Shown in pieces: positions 13,096-26,515 of a DNA stretch of 64,000 bases; the stretch's first letter is position 1, and each line of letters opens with the position of its first letter. The notes under the pieces are model-generated. The model was not told the origin of the DNA. It saw only the letters and a list, made by a program, of their open reading frames with translations, and ran no database searches. The stretch is from Hofstenia miamia. Its lineage: Eukaryota; Xenacoelomorpha; Acoela; Hofsteniidae. The position numbers and the translations under genes were made by a program. The stretch spans positions 614,408 through 678,407 of the forward strand of contig CABFPE010000196.1 of NCBI GenBank assembly GCA_900660155.1. Direction: 5' to 3'.

Positions 13096-14838
13096 TTTGT
13101 CGGTGTAGGGCAATGAATTGAATGATGGACTCATGTTTTGCAGGTTTGCATTATGGAAGGCATTATGTTAAAGAAACCACATGGGTTGTCCACATTTTTG
13201 AACTACTGCATCCAATCCCGTTAAGAAATTTGGAAATCCTCTTATTTTGACACATCAGAAATATCGTCGAAAGAGAACTTATTGTAACAGAGTTCCTGCT
13301 GAAGTGCATTCTTCAAAACGAACAATTTAGGGAATAATCATAGGGTTATGATACTATATTGCTAAATCCCTAATTCCTTTGATATAAATTTCTAGAAAGT
13401 CCACTTCTATGTTTTCAATTTTTTAGAGACTGAGTAAAATACTAAAACTCTTTTACATAACGAGTGATTTTTGATAAAGGCTCACATTTTCATACCGCCA
13501 TACTATACCAACACTGACAAATATTTTGCATCGTTTCTTCTTAAAAGATACAGAATCACTTTTCAAATGTTATCTAATACAAAGTAATAAAATGAAGTCT
13601 AATTTTAGCCATTAAAGTCTTTTAATAAACTTTTAATAAAGCCAATATTTTATTAAATTTTTTAATGTAAATTTAGACCCATTTCTTCCAGTATAATTGT
13701 AAAACCTGTCAAAAAACAAGTTCAGATAAAAAAGAACTTATTAGTACAATTGGATAGAATAAAATTCACTAAGAGCACTACATAATCATTAATCTTTCAA
13801 AATGCAAAAAATGTCCAAATATATCCAAATATAATCAAACAGGCAATTTGAATATATTTAAAAATTACTTTACAATATCCAAAATTGGCAATTTTTTGTT
13901 TACTTTCTCAAACTTAAGTTAGTTTTAGTCCTACTTGTGTCTATGGATAGCCAATTTAGACAAACTTTGCCCCACACCAGTACAACCTGCTGCACTCACC
14001 CCCAACCAATGGGTCGACCCAGCCCAGTGTCATTTCTGGAATGGCTTTGCAAAAATTTTAAATTACGGACATATAATTTATTTATAAAATTTTTTGCATT
14101 AATAATATTTGTATCTATATATTGCAAACAATCACTGGTTATCATGTTAGTTGTATATATGTAGGTAGAGAGTGGCTAAACGGTAAAAATGAGATCTTAT
14201 TGTATATAACAGTGAAACCCAGAAATCATCATGCATAAATAATCAAACGTATATGAAAATAGTTAACAGTCCTTTAACCGAATAGCTAGAAATGAGTTCG
14301 AGATTGTAGTAGCTAGAGATACAGCCACCAGGAAGTGTCAGATAATTACCTCAAAGGTTTGACGTACTGCTCTTTATGATATTAATGTTATGTGTTTATA
14401 AGACGTCACATAATATTCATGACATCTATGCAATTCATTTTGAAATGTTATGAAGGTTTTTTCATATAATTTCGTAGTGAAAACTTTATAAAATTTCTTG
14501 GAAAATATGATGCATTTTCAAGAGCATCGAATGCCATGTTTCAAGGAAATAAATTAATTGCTCTCAGATGCATAATAATTCGAAGATCAATTGTATTTTA
14601 AGCATACCGAATTTCTTGATGGTTACATTAAGTCTAATTATTTTATTAAATATATGCATATCACCCACGTTTCAGTTCAAAGAGTTTATAGGAATCTAAG
14701 AAAATATCAATGATTTTGTAGCGCTGTTCTCTTTTGATCTGGATTAGCACCATTGTTTTAATAAATAACATACATGTTTATATAATTTCGTTGCTATAAA
14801 TCTGAACTAGTTAAAATAACAAGTTCAAGAATACAATA

Positions 14839-15123
14839 TTGAGTGAAAATAGGTGTTTTGAAGCACCCACACACGTGAAATGCCTCATGAATAAACAACA
14901 GGTGATTCTACTTTCTGAAAAATACAGAGGTGTTCGAAAAACTTCCCTCTTTTCAACTCTTACTATGGCAATGTCATTAAATTTTAGAAAAAAATTCGAA
15001 CTAAGCAAACCTGACTCTTCTCCTGTTCGAAAAATTCATGGACTGAATGCTGTCATTTGCAAAACAAAAACCAAAAAAAGAAATCCCACAAGAAATGACT
15101 CACATTGCAATGGGCTATCCTAA
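14839..15123 (+). pseudogene. Possible transposase N-terminal fragment (DUF4817-like)
   Basis: A 94-codon open frame, long for this base composition. The segment NFRKKFELSKPDSSPVRKIH resembles the FRKKF...P....I motif of the helix-turn-helix called DUF4817, found at the front of some insect and other invertebrate transposases. The flanking sequence does not continue the domain clearly and no catalytic part follows. It could instead be a chance open frame. Confidence 0.3.
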
Positions 15124-17213
15124 GATGCGCTTGAGAAATAGTTTAAATCAAATGGCATTCACAACCACATATTGAAATAATTATTTACAAATAATCGATT
15201 TTATAGAAACGCCAAATTAGAATGTAAGATAAAATGAACAACAACAAAGTGAAAGAAATTCTTGATGTCACATTAATTGGCTTTTAATGGAGTTGGGACA
15301 ACTAGGTGTGTAATTCAATTTTATATTATTATTCTCCAGAGTCATGAACACGAATAGTCTATACAATGCAATTAGTTAATCATGGAAAGGCCTAAACTTG
15401 CCAATATATCATGCAACCAACCGCTCAAAAAATATTAGTAAAAATACTAAAAAGGCAATCACCTAAAAATAATATTTTTTCCTAGATAATTCAATTCAAA
15501 TATTCATTCCGAAATATTCAAATTTTCCATGTTACAGCTGAATTTAATTACTGATTTGTCAATAACTAAGCCGGAGCCCTTAAACTGATTTTTGGCATTA
15601 TACTTGTCTGCACTTATGATTATTGAATTAAAATATACTGGAACTAATAAAATAATTTACAACATTTGATATTATAAAGTCATTCTATCCTCAAGAAACA
15701 ATGTCTGTTAAAACATTTAAAATTATGAATTTGAATATTCTACCCAACAGTATTTTAAAAATGCATATAAATATTTGAAATTTATAACTAGTGGTGATAG
15801 ATGTAAACAAAGATATGAATTTTGTTCCTGGTTCTTTTATAAAATCACTTCACTTATCTTTATTGAGAAGATATAAAGTGATAAATTAAAAGCTTTTATC
15901 CAATTTATCTTGCTACCTCATGCATATTTGATTAAAATCTAAATGAAAAAACAGTAAGTCTGAAACTTCTACCACCAAAATTTACTAGAAATTTAAGATA
16001 AATAAAAATTTTTCCACAAAAATCACAAACTTAGTAGTTTCTTATCGCAAGAAATAATGCTAGAAGCGTTAAATGAACGGTAAAAATTTAATTTAATTTG
16101 AAGCAAAACTGGTGAACAATAAGAATTGCTTTGAAGTAACTATATTAAATTGCCACATCATTTTCCCCCATTAATTTGCAATTCTTACAGTTGGGTGAAA
16201 ACCAAATTAAATCAATATTTGAAGTGCGTGTATTCTGTGGGCTGTATTTTTTATATTTATCCTAATTGCCCTCAATATTTCAGGTCAGCCAGAAATGATA
16301 AGAAATTCAATTTTCAAATGGAAGAATAAATTACGAATTCCATTTGGATTAGAAATCGTAACACGTAAAATCACATTTGCATTCATGCTCTCACCTACAT
16401 ATTTTATAATAATGCTACTGTATTTTTTTTAAATTAACATGGACCTATATATTAGGTTCTGTCAAATTCTTAAACGTATATTAGACAACGAATTTCGAAG
16501 CAGATATGTCAGCAATATCAAAAATTAAATAATTGAATGCTTATAAACATTTAATGAGAATATTTAATAGAATTTATTACAAGTTAATAAAATAATATTA
16601 AATAAATTCTAAGTTAAAAAAATTTACCAAATAATTTACAAACACAGCAGCTTACACTCAGAAGAAAATAATATAAAACATGGCATTTTTGCATAGCCAA
16701 TTTCATAAACATTTATACGAAAAGCAGGAAGTTATACAAAATGCGTTGAAGTAATTATTAACTATTTACAATTAACAGTGATTCAAGTTCAAACCCCTGC
16801 ATACGATGCTAAACATGTATATCTGATGGGAGTGGGGGCGTCTCAATTGCTATCAAGTTTAGTGTTCAAATATATGGCATATCCTTTTAAAAACTGGCAA
16901 ATATTGCAAAAATGGGTCCTTTAAGTGTTCTTAGGTGTAATTTTTATCTTATGTCAAAATTTCACCTCAAACAAAAAAAATCAATATCAAAAACATGAAA
17001 GGGGCACTTGTTCCATTTTGCCCTTTCTAATTACCTTTTGTGTTAAGTAACATGAAGATTATTTACTTAGCAAGTTATATATAAATAAATATATATATAT
17101 ATATACTTTAACGAGAAAAATTACATAAAGATGTAATTCGAATCGAACTTACGAGTTGAGGTTCCGACTTGACTCGATCCCAAAAAAGTCAACTCGCAGA
17201 GCCTTTACACGTA

Positions 17214-17799
17214 CAGTGGTGTGCAAAAGTCTGAATACACCTGCAATTTTATTGACTTAAGTAGCTTAAACCGCAATTACAAGCAAAAAATAATATCAGA
17301 AAAAACTTTTTGGGGAGGTGGCAGTATATTGTTGAAGTGTTGATTTGCACTTATGGGAGAAGCTGGCCCAATACAAATGAGCTGCTAACACTAGGATTGG
17401 CAGTCACTATTTGAGGATCTTGGAAGCAGTTTGGAAAGAAGTCTTTCTGGATCATCCACTATCTTTCTCAAAACGTTACTGGCAGTAGATAATTGTCGGG
17501 TAATTGCATTTTGTGCCCCTCGAAGACTCATTTGAACAATTTGTTGATATGAGCAACTTTCATCCCTTAGTAGCGCAATATTAGCACAAAAAGTAAGTGA
17601 GAGCTCCATATTAAGAATGTAATGCAAATTTCTCCCACGTGCCACACATCTCATTACACATGTAAACTAATCAAAAATTTAACATATAAACCAATATAAA
17701 TATGAATCACTGTTTTCATCACGCATATTTACCACAGATAAAGGAAAGAACCATTTATGTACAATTATGTAGATGTATTCAGACTTTTGCACACCACTG
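17214..17799. mobile_element. Tc1-family deletion derivative with two opposed transposase remnants
   Basis: Perfect 26-base inverted ends start CAGTGGTGTGCAAAAGTCTG and are followed by imperfect matching. They bound a 586-bp element flanked by TA on both sides (17212-17213 and 17800-17801). On the minus strand (about 17609-17500) a frame reads ELSLTFCANIALLRDESCSY and on to QQIV, the usual N terminus of Tc1 transposases. On the plus strand (about 17309-17378) a frame reads WGGGSILLKC, stop, FALMGEAGPIQM, the GGGS..W.CF...G.GP block that lies between the first and second catalytic Asp. The two pieces point toward each other, so this is not a simple internal deletion. Confidence 0.8.
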
Positions 17800-18250
17800 T
17801 ATACATATATATATATATATAGAGATGATTGCGGTGCGATTTACACAATTGCGGTGGATAGCGGTAGATTTAATACACCTTGCGATGGCATAAAATAGTT
17901 ACAGATAATGGGTTTTGTCTTAAGATTTAAAATCTCTAAGTATTTCTGAAAAACCTGTTTCTTAAGCAAAACTAAGAGATGTCACATACAAAATATTAAA
18001 AGTAATTTTGACATATTTCATTGAAAATTTGATACTACCCTAATAAAATTGAATGAAATCACGAAATACCTAAGAAATTGTTTTTAAACTTTTCTACGAA
18101 TAATACATAATCCTAAAAAATAATTCAGAAATATGAATATTTTCCAAAGAATATCAAAATAGTCATTGTTGCGGTATACCGCGGTAAAATTTCATTTATT
18201 GACTGCGGTGGCTTGCGGTAAAAAAGGACATTGCGGTGGCTAGCTGTGAA
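17800..18250. repeat. TGCGGT-rich block beside a TA run
   Basis: A TA run at 17804-17820 abuts the Tc1 derivative. Then TGCGGT or close variants occur near 17829, 17845, 17859 and 17880, and again as a cluster at 18169-18240, including the palindrome TACCGCGGTA. GC words at both ends of an AT-rich core of about 280 bases suggest a small element with subterminal repeats, as in hAT-type relics, but clear end repeats were not defined. Confidence 0.35.
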
Positions 18251-21180
18251 GATTTTTAAAAACCTTCTCTACTTTATTGTTAATCAGCAATGAAGATGTT
18301 TTGCAGAATTTAGGTAGTTGTGAAAAATATAATCACATTATGAAAATTGTATGAATATGGAAATAATAATTGATACAGTATCAATACGTTTGAACTCTTC
18401 TATTAGGTATATTTAGCGTTGTTAAAGCTTTCATATTCAAATGAACGCTGATAAGATATTTAAATCCATATGCTCGTTATAGTCCAACTATTCAATTTTA
18501 AAACCTACTGTGCTAATGTGATTTACGACATCTCATATCGTCTGACAATTGTAAACATTTGATTTCTGTTAAGATATCTCTGATTAACATCGTTGCTTAA
18601 GTTATTGACAACTGTCTTAATGAAAGACACATTGTATTTAACAAATCATTGTAACAGACACCAGCATTTATTATAGTAATCACTTGTATTGTTCGGAAAT
18701 ATTGTGAAAATCGTTCAACCAGCATAAAATGATGCTGGCATATATGGATCTGTAAAAGACTCTTTAAAAATTTATACAAAATAGAAATCAATAGTATTTA
18801 TGACATAGACTTTCCGACTTCTGCTTCAATTATAGAAAATTTCTTCATATAATTGAATGTATGAAATAATAATATTTTAATAAACTATCCCAATTAAAAA
18901 AATTTACACAAACTTATACCCTAGTTTGGCAAGCGACAGAAGGTAGCTTTGTCAAGAAAATCCTCAAGTGTAAAGCAATATCTGATTTTTTAAACTTCAT
19001 ACTTTTAAATATAGCAATAATAATCATTACAATTTCCCCAGAATGCAATTTAAATGGAAAATTGAAATTTTCTCCGTGAATATACAACTTGTAAAATATT
19101 ATTTGAATGAGATTATGTCACAAGCTCTACGAAACAAAAGTCCTCGTTTTACTTCGGTAGAACTAAAATTTCACCTGATGTTTAGTTCAAATTTTGTATT
19201 CAATTACATAGAAGTTCTAACGGTTATCAAAACGTTGCAGTCCTTACTAAGGATATAACCGAAAAATTATAATCTTGCTACTGTGCTGTTGAAAATGGCT
19301 TGATAGAATTATTTGGTAGTGTAATTTAATCTATATAAAATGAAACATTATATCTTTAGAAAATAGCTAACTTTCTTGAAATTGAGGTGTTAAAAACTTT
19401 CGAAAGCATTGTCTTAAAGTAAATTTTGAAACAACTGTTTTAAAAAATGCTTTGGACTTCGCACTTAATTGGTTGATGTCTTTTATGCGTGTGACAGTTG
19501 TGATAAAGTAAATCAAAAGAACTTAGCTGACCATTGACAAAGGAAGCGTATCCACGTTTGATTGTAAGAAAAATTAGAAGCCGGATCAAATAATTCAGAC
19601 CTTCTCCCATTATTTGCCAGATTCTTGTAATCTGCGAACGAGCATAGCAATTGCTGTACTGTGATTGGTTAAAAGGAAGTATACTATTATCACACAAATT
19701 ATCACTAAGAACACACTAAGCAGAAACATTAACATTACTAACTGAGGAAAGTTTAATGTCGCGCCTAATTTCAAGCCCTGGCCTTTTCAAATTATTACTT
19801 CTTAGTCTGTTCTTCTCCATAGTATAATACAATGGCAAATTATTATTGGCTTATGGAATGCTGAACAAATTCAGTCCATTCTGGATCATTTTCACTCCGA
19901 TTAGGGAATTTTCAGGAATTTCGTTTAAGCAAAATCATAAAAACAAAATTTTCTTATAAACTCTGATATCTATGTAATTGCATTAGTACTTCTCAAGGTA
20001 TTAAAAATATTCTATTTTAGATGGAACATCCTAGCTATTCTCTGTTATCAATCGTAATTCTACTGAATTTTTTAGATTTACGATACTATTTTATTACGTT
20101 GTTAGTTGAATTTATACGGTGCATTCTCAGTATATATATATATATATATATATATAAAGAAATTCCAATTTTTTATTGTTAATTATTTTTAGTTTTAGAG
20201 AATTTCATATTGCTTTAATATTTGTAATGAAATGTAAAAATATTTTTATTGGCATTCTTCAAAATTTGACCAAGCACTGCATGATGTTTTTATGAAAAAT
20301 GCCTGAAGAAAAATCTTGTCAACCAATCTAGTTGCCATTGTTTACTAAAGGTACAGGAGTTCATTGCCTCGGGGAATCGGACAAAATTCAACGACGACAT
20401 ATGTAGTCAGAAATGTTTCCATATTTTTTATTGATTGCTGAAATAGCAGAACAAAAACATTATCAAATTATTTTGAGCCAACATCCGTCATTGAGGCTGA
20501 CTACATCATGTAAGTTATTTTAGGCACGAAACAATTCTTGCGTAATTTTTCCTTACTGACATTGTCTGATTGAGGCACTTACCAGCAATATATTCAGGTT
20601 TCTTTTGGGACTTTATTTTTCTGTTTCATTTGCATGCCATCCAATGAAATTTTTTGTAGTCTCATAAACAATTATTTGCTTGTGGACATTTTCGAACTTA
20701 CATAGTTCAGTAGAAAGCTTTGCTTCAGATCTGAGTGCTGCATTAATTTTGCAAAGCTCTTACATACTCAATTTAAATTTTCAATTTAAATTCTAATAAA
20801 TCTTGAGCTATGTAGGTAATTACTAATTGTGATAAAAACACAAATATAACCAAATGTCTTAATGACGTAGAATTTTTTTAATAAAAAATATGAATTTAAC
20901 TAATTAGTTCTGCAAATTCAATCTTCAATGGCTTAGTAGGAGTCAAAGCAAATTTATTTCTGTATAGAACAAGTACACAACTATAAACCACCAGCTACAT
21001 ATATTAACAAAATAATAATAACATCTATATTATATAAATGCATGGAGTGCGTATGCGTCTCTAATAGCATCAATAACAATAATATAAGAGTTAAAGCAAA
21101 ACTACAACTAATACACACAATACATAATAATAATTAAAATCAATGTTTGTGTGACTGTTTGTGTTGGTGTTCAATATTGT
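18251..21180. other. AT-rich stretch without a recognised gene
   Basis: Nothing with protein-family character was seen on either strand. A (TA)n run lies at 20131-20156. Confidence 0.5.
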
Positions 21181-22005
21181 GCTTATGTCTGGAATGCAGA
21201 AAGTGTGTTGCTGTCTCCTAGTGTATATTGTTTTGTTAGAGGTGATTTCTGTAGTTTTTTACTAAAGTTTTTGTAATTATTTTCCACTCCCGTTTCATAG
21301 TATAAATTATTCCACAATTTTATTCAAATTTTTATCTAAGCACAGAACTCTTTGTCATCCTTCATTTAATATAACATAGTCTTTTAGGAAGAGAAGAAAT
21401 GTTTGACGAGATTTGAATTTAAATAATATGGATAGCATATGCAGATGAATTTGGTAGAACGGAGATAATATTTTATGTTTATTAAGATATACTGATGCTT
21501 CGTCATGCTTTTGTGCAAAGTTGGAGTTTTTATACACCAATTAAAAGTCTTTGATAGAAGCATACGATGTTTCAAATTTAGGTCAGTTAAAAGAAACGAA
21601 CAATATTGAAAATGAGACAAGCAGCAAGCATATATCAGTTGCTCATGATAATTGCTTGATATTACATTGCGTAAATGATAAAGATATCTAATGCCTGCAG
21701 TCATTTTTTGAATCTTATTAATTACACATTTTTCAAATTTTAATTCATTATCTATTTCCACTTCTAAATAGCTGACTGATTCACTTTGCTTTATTGACTC
21801 ATTATTTATTTTTAGTTCTATATCACATATTATATTTCTTTGTGCCTTCGATGATAAAATAATATATGGAATTTTTTCAACATTTAGTTTTAGTTGATTA
21901 TTTGAAAATAATTGTATAATTTTTCTACATCAGTTTGGAGGTTTTTTGTAGCATCAAAATTATTTTTTGCGGTACTTATTATAAGGCATGTGTCGTCGAC
22001 CTATG
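21180..22005 (-). mobile_element. LINE reverse-transcriptase and C-terminal fragment
   Basis: Read leftward from about 22005, the frame gives a stop followed by VDDTCLIISTAKNNFDATKN, the catalytic [YF]xDD block of reverse transcriptase with its first residues lost. Next comes a segment resembling KLNVEKIPYIILSSKAQRN, then YLEVEIDNELKFEKCVINKI and IRYLYHLRNV. Nearer the end, KLWNNLYYETGVENNYKNFS followed by KKL matches the common LINE tail (LWN.L......S...FK.KL). It shares wording with the fragment at 44896-45690, so both likely belong to one lineage of the jockey/CR1 type. Several stops and frame changes are present and the 5' part is missing. Confidence 0.7.
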
Positions 22006-22020
22006 GGTAAATTTCGTTGT

Positions 22021-22998
22021 GTTTAACATGTTAAATTATATCATTTACATAAATTGCAAATATTAATTACCTTTTAGTTAAGAACACATAAACTTCCATT
22101 TACAAAAATAATATTAAATATATATAAAAGAATTTCTTAAAATCCTATTTGGGAATAAACTTAATTCTAACTCAGAACTAGTTTCCACTACATGGGGCAA
22201 TCGAGAGCACAAGTCGACATCACAATAAGATGATCTTTTTGGAATTGCTCATCTTAGAACATAATAATCTGCAAATATGATCTGATTGAAAAGCTTTGCA
22301 TCGCAATTATAAGTAATGTTCTTTACTGGCCTATAATTTGCATTAATTCCGCAAAGCTTTTTTTGGATATTATCAATATGAATTAATAAATATTTTGAAG
22401 CCACTCCCCCATTAAGTGCAGCAATGTGTCGAAGTAGGTAAAACCAAAGAATTGCAAAGAATTTGCATTCCTTTTTTGCTAAAGCCAGATATTTTCCCCC
22501 AAAGCAACTTGTTGCTCACTTCACAATGTCCTTGATATGCTGTGAAAACGACAACTTTTTATCAAATATAAATATATGACAAATGACTTTCTTGCAATTT
22601 TTTCGATCTCCTTAACAGGACTAAATCCAAAATTTAACAATAGTTTAGAGGATTTTTAAAATTTAAGTGCAAATTCTTTTGTTCAAGATGATGCATTTTT
22701 ACCATATGAGTACCNGTTTAACATGTTAAATTATATCATTTACATAAATTGCAAATATTAATTACCTTTTAGTTAAGAACACATAAAGCAACTTGTTGCT
22801 CACTTCACAATGTCCTTGATATGCTGTGAAAACGACAACTTTTTATCAAATATAAAAATATGACAAATGACTTTCTTGCAATTTTTTCGATCTCCTTAAC
22901 AGGACTAAATCCAAAATTTAACAATAGTTTAGAGGATTTTTAAAATTTAAGTGCAAATTCTTTTGTTCAAGATGATGCATTTTTACCATATGAGTACC
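22021..22998. repeat. Direct duplication across a single-N join, with a 0.4-kb indel
   Basis: 22021-22091 and 22503-22714 recur in the same order at 22716-22998, but the second copy lacks about 410 bases in between. One N (22715) sits exactly where the copies meet. Identity is very high; one substitution was noticed. This is best read as two alleles placed in series by the assembler, one carrying a deletion. Confidence 0.8.
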
Positions 22999-23790
22999 CA
23001 TAAACAGATAAATATTGTCATCAGTAAATGCAATTAGTGATGAAGAACTGAAAAAACTGTTTTGTAAATACTAAAATGAAATTTTTCAGGCCACATGTAA
23101 TATTTAATGTCGTCAGCAAGTTGGATGCTTAAGAAACATTGCGGTACAAAATAATTTACCAAGCTAAAGACATTCATTGCAGTTCGATCTTTACTCCTTC
23201 AAAGAAATATAATAAGAAACTAAGAACAGGAGGTGCCGCTAATCGTATGGCCATATATGGAAAGGACAAGTCTTCTAGCCATCCATAGTAGCCATATTTA
23301 AAATTTCATAAATACATTATGGCCATAATGACCATTTTGTAAAATATGGTGAATGGTGAACTGTACGTAGGTTCCAGGGGGTAATAGCAATATATTTACT
23401 TCACCTTTAGTATTACTTTACAATCAATTGAAAATGCTTGCTAAACTTGTGCAACACTTTTAAAAGTTGTAATCTTATCAACATATTTTTTGTAAAATAA
23501 ATAATTACAAAATTCAATTGTTATACATAAAAGATATATGACATTAAAGTTGGAAATTGTTTAAACTCAATATAATTTCTGTATATGCAATAATAAATTT
23601 ATGAATTTCTATGGGCCATATTTTTAAGTTTGCCATCCAATCAGTTTTTTTCTACCATATCATTATGGTATCCCTAATATGGTACATAAGGATATGGTAC
23701 CATACCAATATGCTTTGTACAATGTCTTTTCATTATTTTTGATCAGACGAGTGTTTTCTCAATTGAGTAATAATTATATATCCTTTTAGT
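22999..23790. other. Repeat-like DNA with ATTATGGCCATAAT palindrome
   Basis: No gene was seen. The region 23250-23710 is full of TATGG, CCATAT and TATGGTA words and contains the perfect 14-base palindrome ATTATGGCCATAAT near 23316. A block with related words lies at 32522-33097. Confidence 0.35.
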
Positions 23791-23794
23791 TTTA

Positions 23795-24614
23795 CCCCTA
23801 TTTTAACTGGGGGCCGATTTGACCCCTCCATATTTTTAGATATAAGTCAGAGACCGTTTTTAACTAAACGAACATTCTGTGACTTTTTAACTTTTTCTGC
23901 AATTTTTCACTCAAAATTATGCAGATAGGGTAAAGGGCCACAAAGTTATAGCGATTTTTTAAAAAAAAGTCCATTAAAACTGACATTCTTGAGAATTTCA
24001 AAAATACTAATTTTGTATGAAAAGGCTAAAAATTGAAACAAATGCATAGTTTTCAATGCAAAATTATAATTAAATATTTTCTATGTATTATTTGGATTAT
24101 ATTCCTTTTTCTTGATTCCTATTTAGTAATATTTCTAATATTTGTGTCAATAATGAGAAATTAAGAAAATTTGATCCATAGCCAAATGTATATGCGCATA
24201 ATTTGCACATTAATTATCGTATTACAAAATAGTTATCCCCAGATACACCTCAAATATCAAAATATCTCCACACCGAATTTGGTATTGATCAGATGTACCG
24301 TTACTGAGATCTTAGGGGGTTGCAAAAATAGCGTTAAAATAAAAGGTAATAAATATAGATTATATGATTGTATTTTTGTTTATCAATTTTTAAATGCATG
24401 CTTTCAACATTGCGCTAAGCAAACTCAGGTGGCCTGATTACCAAAAGGTGAAAAACATTGGCATTTAAAGTCATTATAATAATAATACTATTTTTTGAAG
24501 TAAACAGGTCTTTAAATATTGGAACCTCCTGCTGAGTATTATGTCCTACGCCCAAGGTGTCATATATGTATCATTTTAAGAATAACTGCTAAAAACAGCC
24601 CAGGTAAAATAGGG
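23795..24614. mobile_element. Non-autonomous terminal-repeat element, piggyBac-like (TTAA)
   Basis: The left end reads CCCCTATTTTAACTGGGGG. The right end on the other strand reads CCCTATTTTACCTGGGC and is followed outward by TTAA (24615-24618). The left flank has TTTA (23791-23794), one base from TTAA. Ends beginning CCC with TTAA targets are typical of piggyBac-type elements. No transposase was recognised in the 820-bp interior. Confidence 0.5.
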
Positions 24615-25284
24615 TTAAGTAATACTAATAATTTTTGTATTCTAGTTCACGAACGATGGAAAGTGTTACAAAATAGCTGTCAAAATGAATTACGGTGATT
24701 GATTGTTTTTACCAGTAATCGCATTTCATTTGTAGGGATAAGGCGACCTTTATCTCTCCGAGACTAAATTTTTATCAAATATTATCGATTTTCACTTTGA
24801 TGTCTTTCTGATATGTATTTTAATCAATTCTGCACACATTGCTTATTATTCTGCTCGAAAGCAGAATTAAATACATTGATTTATATCAAGAAATATGCAT
24901 ATTTTCTTTGTAGGCTTAAGCAGAAGTAATTGATTTTAGGTCCCCTTGTAAAATTATTTAGTTGCTATACTGTACAATTTCGGATTACATATATTAAGCA
25001 ATATTTTCTTTAAAAAATATTCATGATGACAAATTCAACATAAGGCCTAAAATCATTCCAGTAAAGGTATTATATGAACTGTTAATGACATTATTAAAAT
25101 ATTTGTCCATAACAAAATTCAATTTCAATATCGAAATAGCATTTGCATTACATTTTGAGTTTACGTTCACTCTATAATTACTGGATACTCATAGAGTTTC
25201 ATTATTTCTGCAAAATTTACAATTCCGAAAATCGAGATTATTCAATTTAATTTAGAATCAAAACTAAGGATATCTATTTACGTT

Positions 25285-25457
25285 TCTAGCATCATTTCAT
25301 AAGTAATTATAACTTTTTAAAATTTCCTGCGAATTTTGTAGTTGAACATATCTTTCTCTGTTATTGCATCNTCTAGCATCATTTCATAAGTAATGATAAC
25401 TTTTTAAAATTTCCTGCAAATTTTGTAGTTGAACATATCTTTCTCTGTTATTGCATC
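25285..25457. repeat. 86-base duplication at a single-N join
   Basis: 25285-25370 and 25372-25457 are the same 86 bases with two substitutions, separated by one N at 25371. This looks like overlapping contig ends that were not merged. Confidence 0.85.
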
Positions 25458-26349
25458 GTTTTACAGATAGGGTATATAACATTATACAACATTTTGATCC
25501 AGGTTTACACTCATTAAAATGGCCAGTTCCACTTTTATCTAACTGAGGAATTTCAAACCATGAAATAACGTGTTTAACTTTTTTCATACGTTTGAAGTTC
25601 AAATAGACTTTGACTCATTAATGCTAATGAAGTACAGGCATTACAACTTTTGGTAATTTAAAAGAAACCTAATTTTCAATTATTTTGTAGGAAACGGCTG
25701 CATTTCTTAATGCTTTACCATAATTTAGGCCTTTTTCGTTTATACTATGGAGTTTAAATGCATTTTTAGGAAAAAAGAAGAAGAATTTTTAAGATTTATA
25801 CTACCGTAGGAAAAGTTTTCCAAACATCATTGCTTCTCGCTTCTAAAAGGAAGCTATACTTCATTAACACTAAGGAAATTCAGCTTTCTGTGAAGTTTTT
25901 ATCCGATACAAGTGGTCTGATCAATAAGCTTGTATAAAGTATCTGCTAGTAGAGGTATGCTAATATATGATAATTGAGGTCTCAGAAATGTTGTTGATGG
26001 ATCTAAACTAGGTGACATACCCTCCGTTTTTTATGAATATCTATCACAGATGGGTTCCATACATTCCATAATATGCATTGCGACTGCTCTTAAGGGGGAG
26101 ACACACGATCCTGTACCCTGTCAGAGAGTAGCAGTTGCGATCGCGATCCATTCTAGTCAACTTAATTACAAAGGTGCTTCATTCATTTCTGTCACTAGGC
26201 TTTTCATCTAAGGTTTCAAATACTGTACATCAATTATATTGACAGCAGAAATAATTATCCAACAGAAATGTTCAAATTACTACTTAATTAGCCATATTTC
26301 CACTAGTGTTACTTAACAAATCGATTTGTCCGCATTTTTGACCAATTTT

Positions 26350-26515
26350 ATCCAAGGTTGTTAAGAAATATTGAAAGATTTTTACATGGACACATCTATG
26401 GGTTGAACTGTGCTTTGACTCAGAACTGATATACGATTATTCAAAACAAAACTGACCTGATTAATCCTGATAGACCTGATATAAAGTCCTGACCTGACTC
26501 GACACTAAAATAAAG
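26350..26515 (+). repeat. Dispersed repeat, copy 2
   Basis: Contains TTAAGAAATATTGAAAG and TTTTACATGGA as in copy 1, then CCTGATTAATCCTGATAGAC and CCTGACCTGACTCGACACTA. The latter part recurs near 57595-57665 as CCAGACCTGACTCAACACTA. Confidence 0.4.

Larger units (their letters stand above)
12419..17211. other. AT-rich stretch, mostly unassigned
   Basis: Apart from a LINE tail (12901-13095) and a weak transposase-like frame (14839-15123), I see no gene here. A short C-rich block lies at about 13970-14035. The rest is AT-rich DNA with long A or T runs and no clear repeat unit. Confidence 0.5.

Noticed and set aside
13937-14164. Open frame with Pro/Thr-rich start
   Set aside because: Short and low-complexity, with no splice borders or family likeness.
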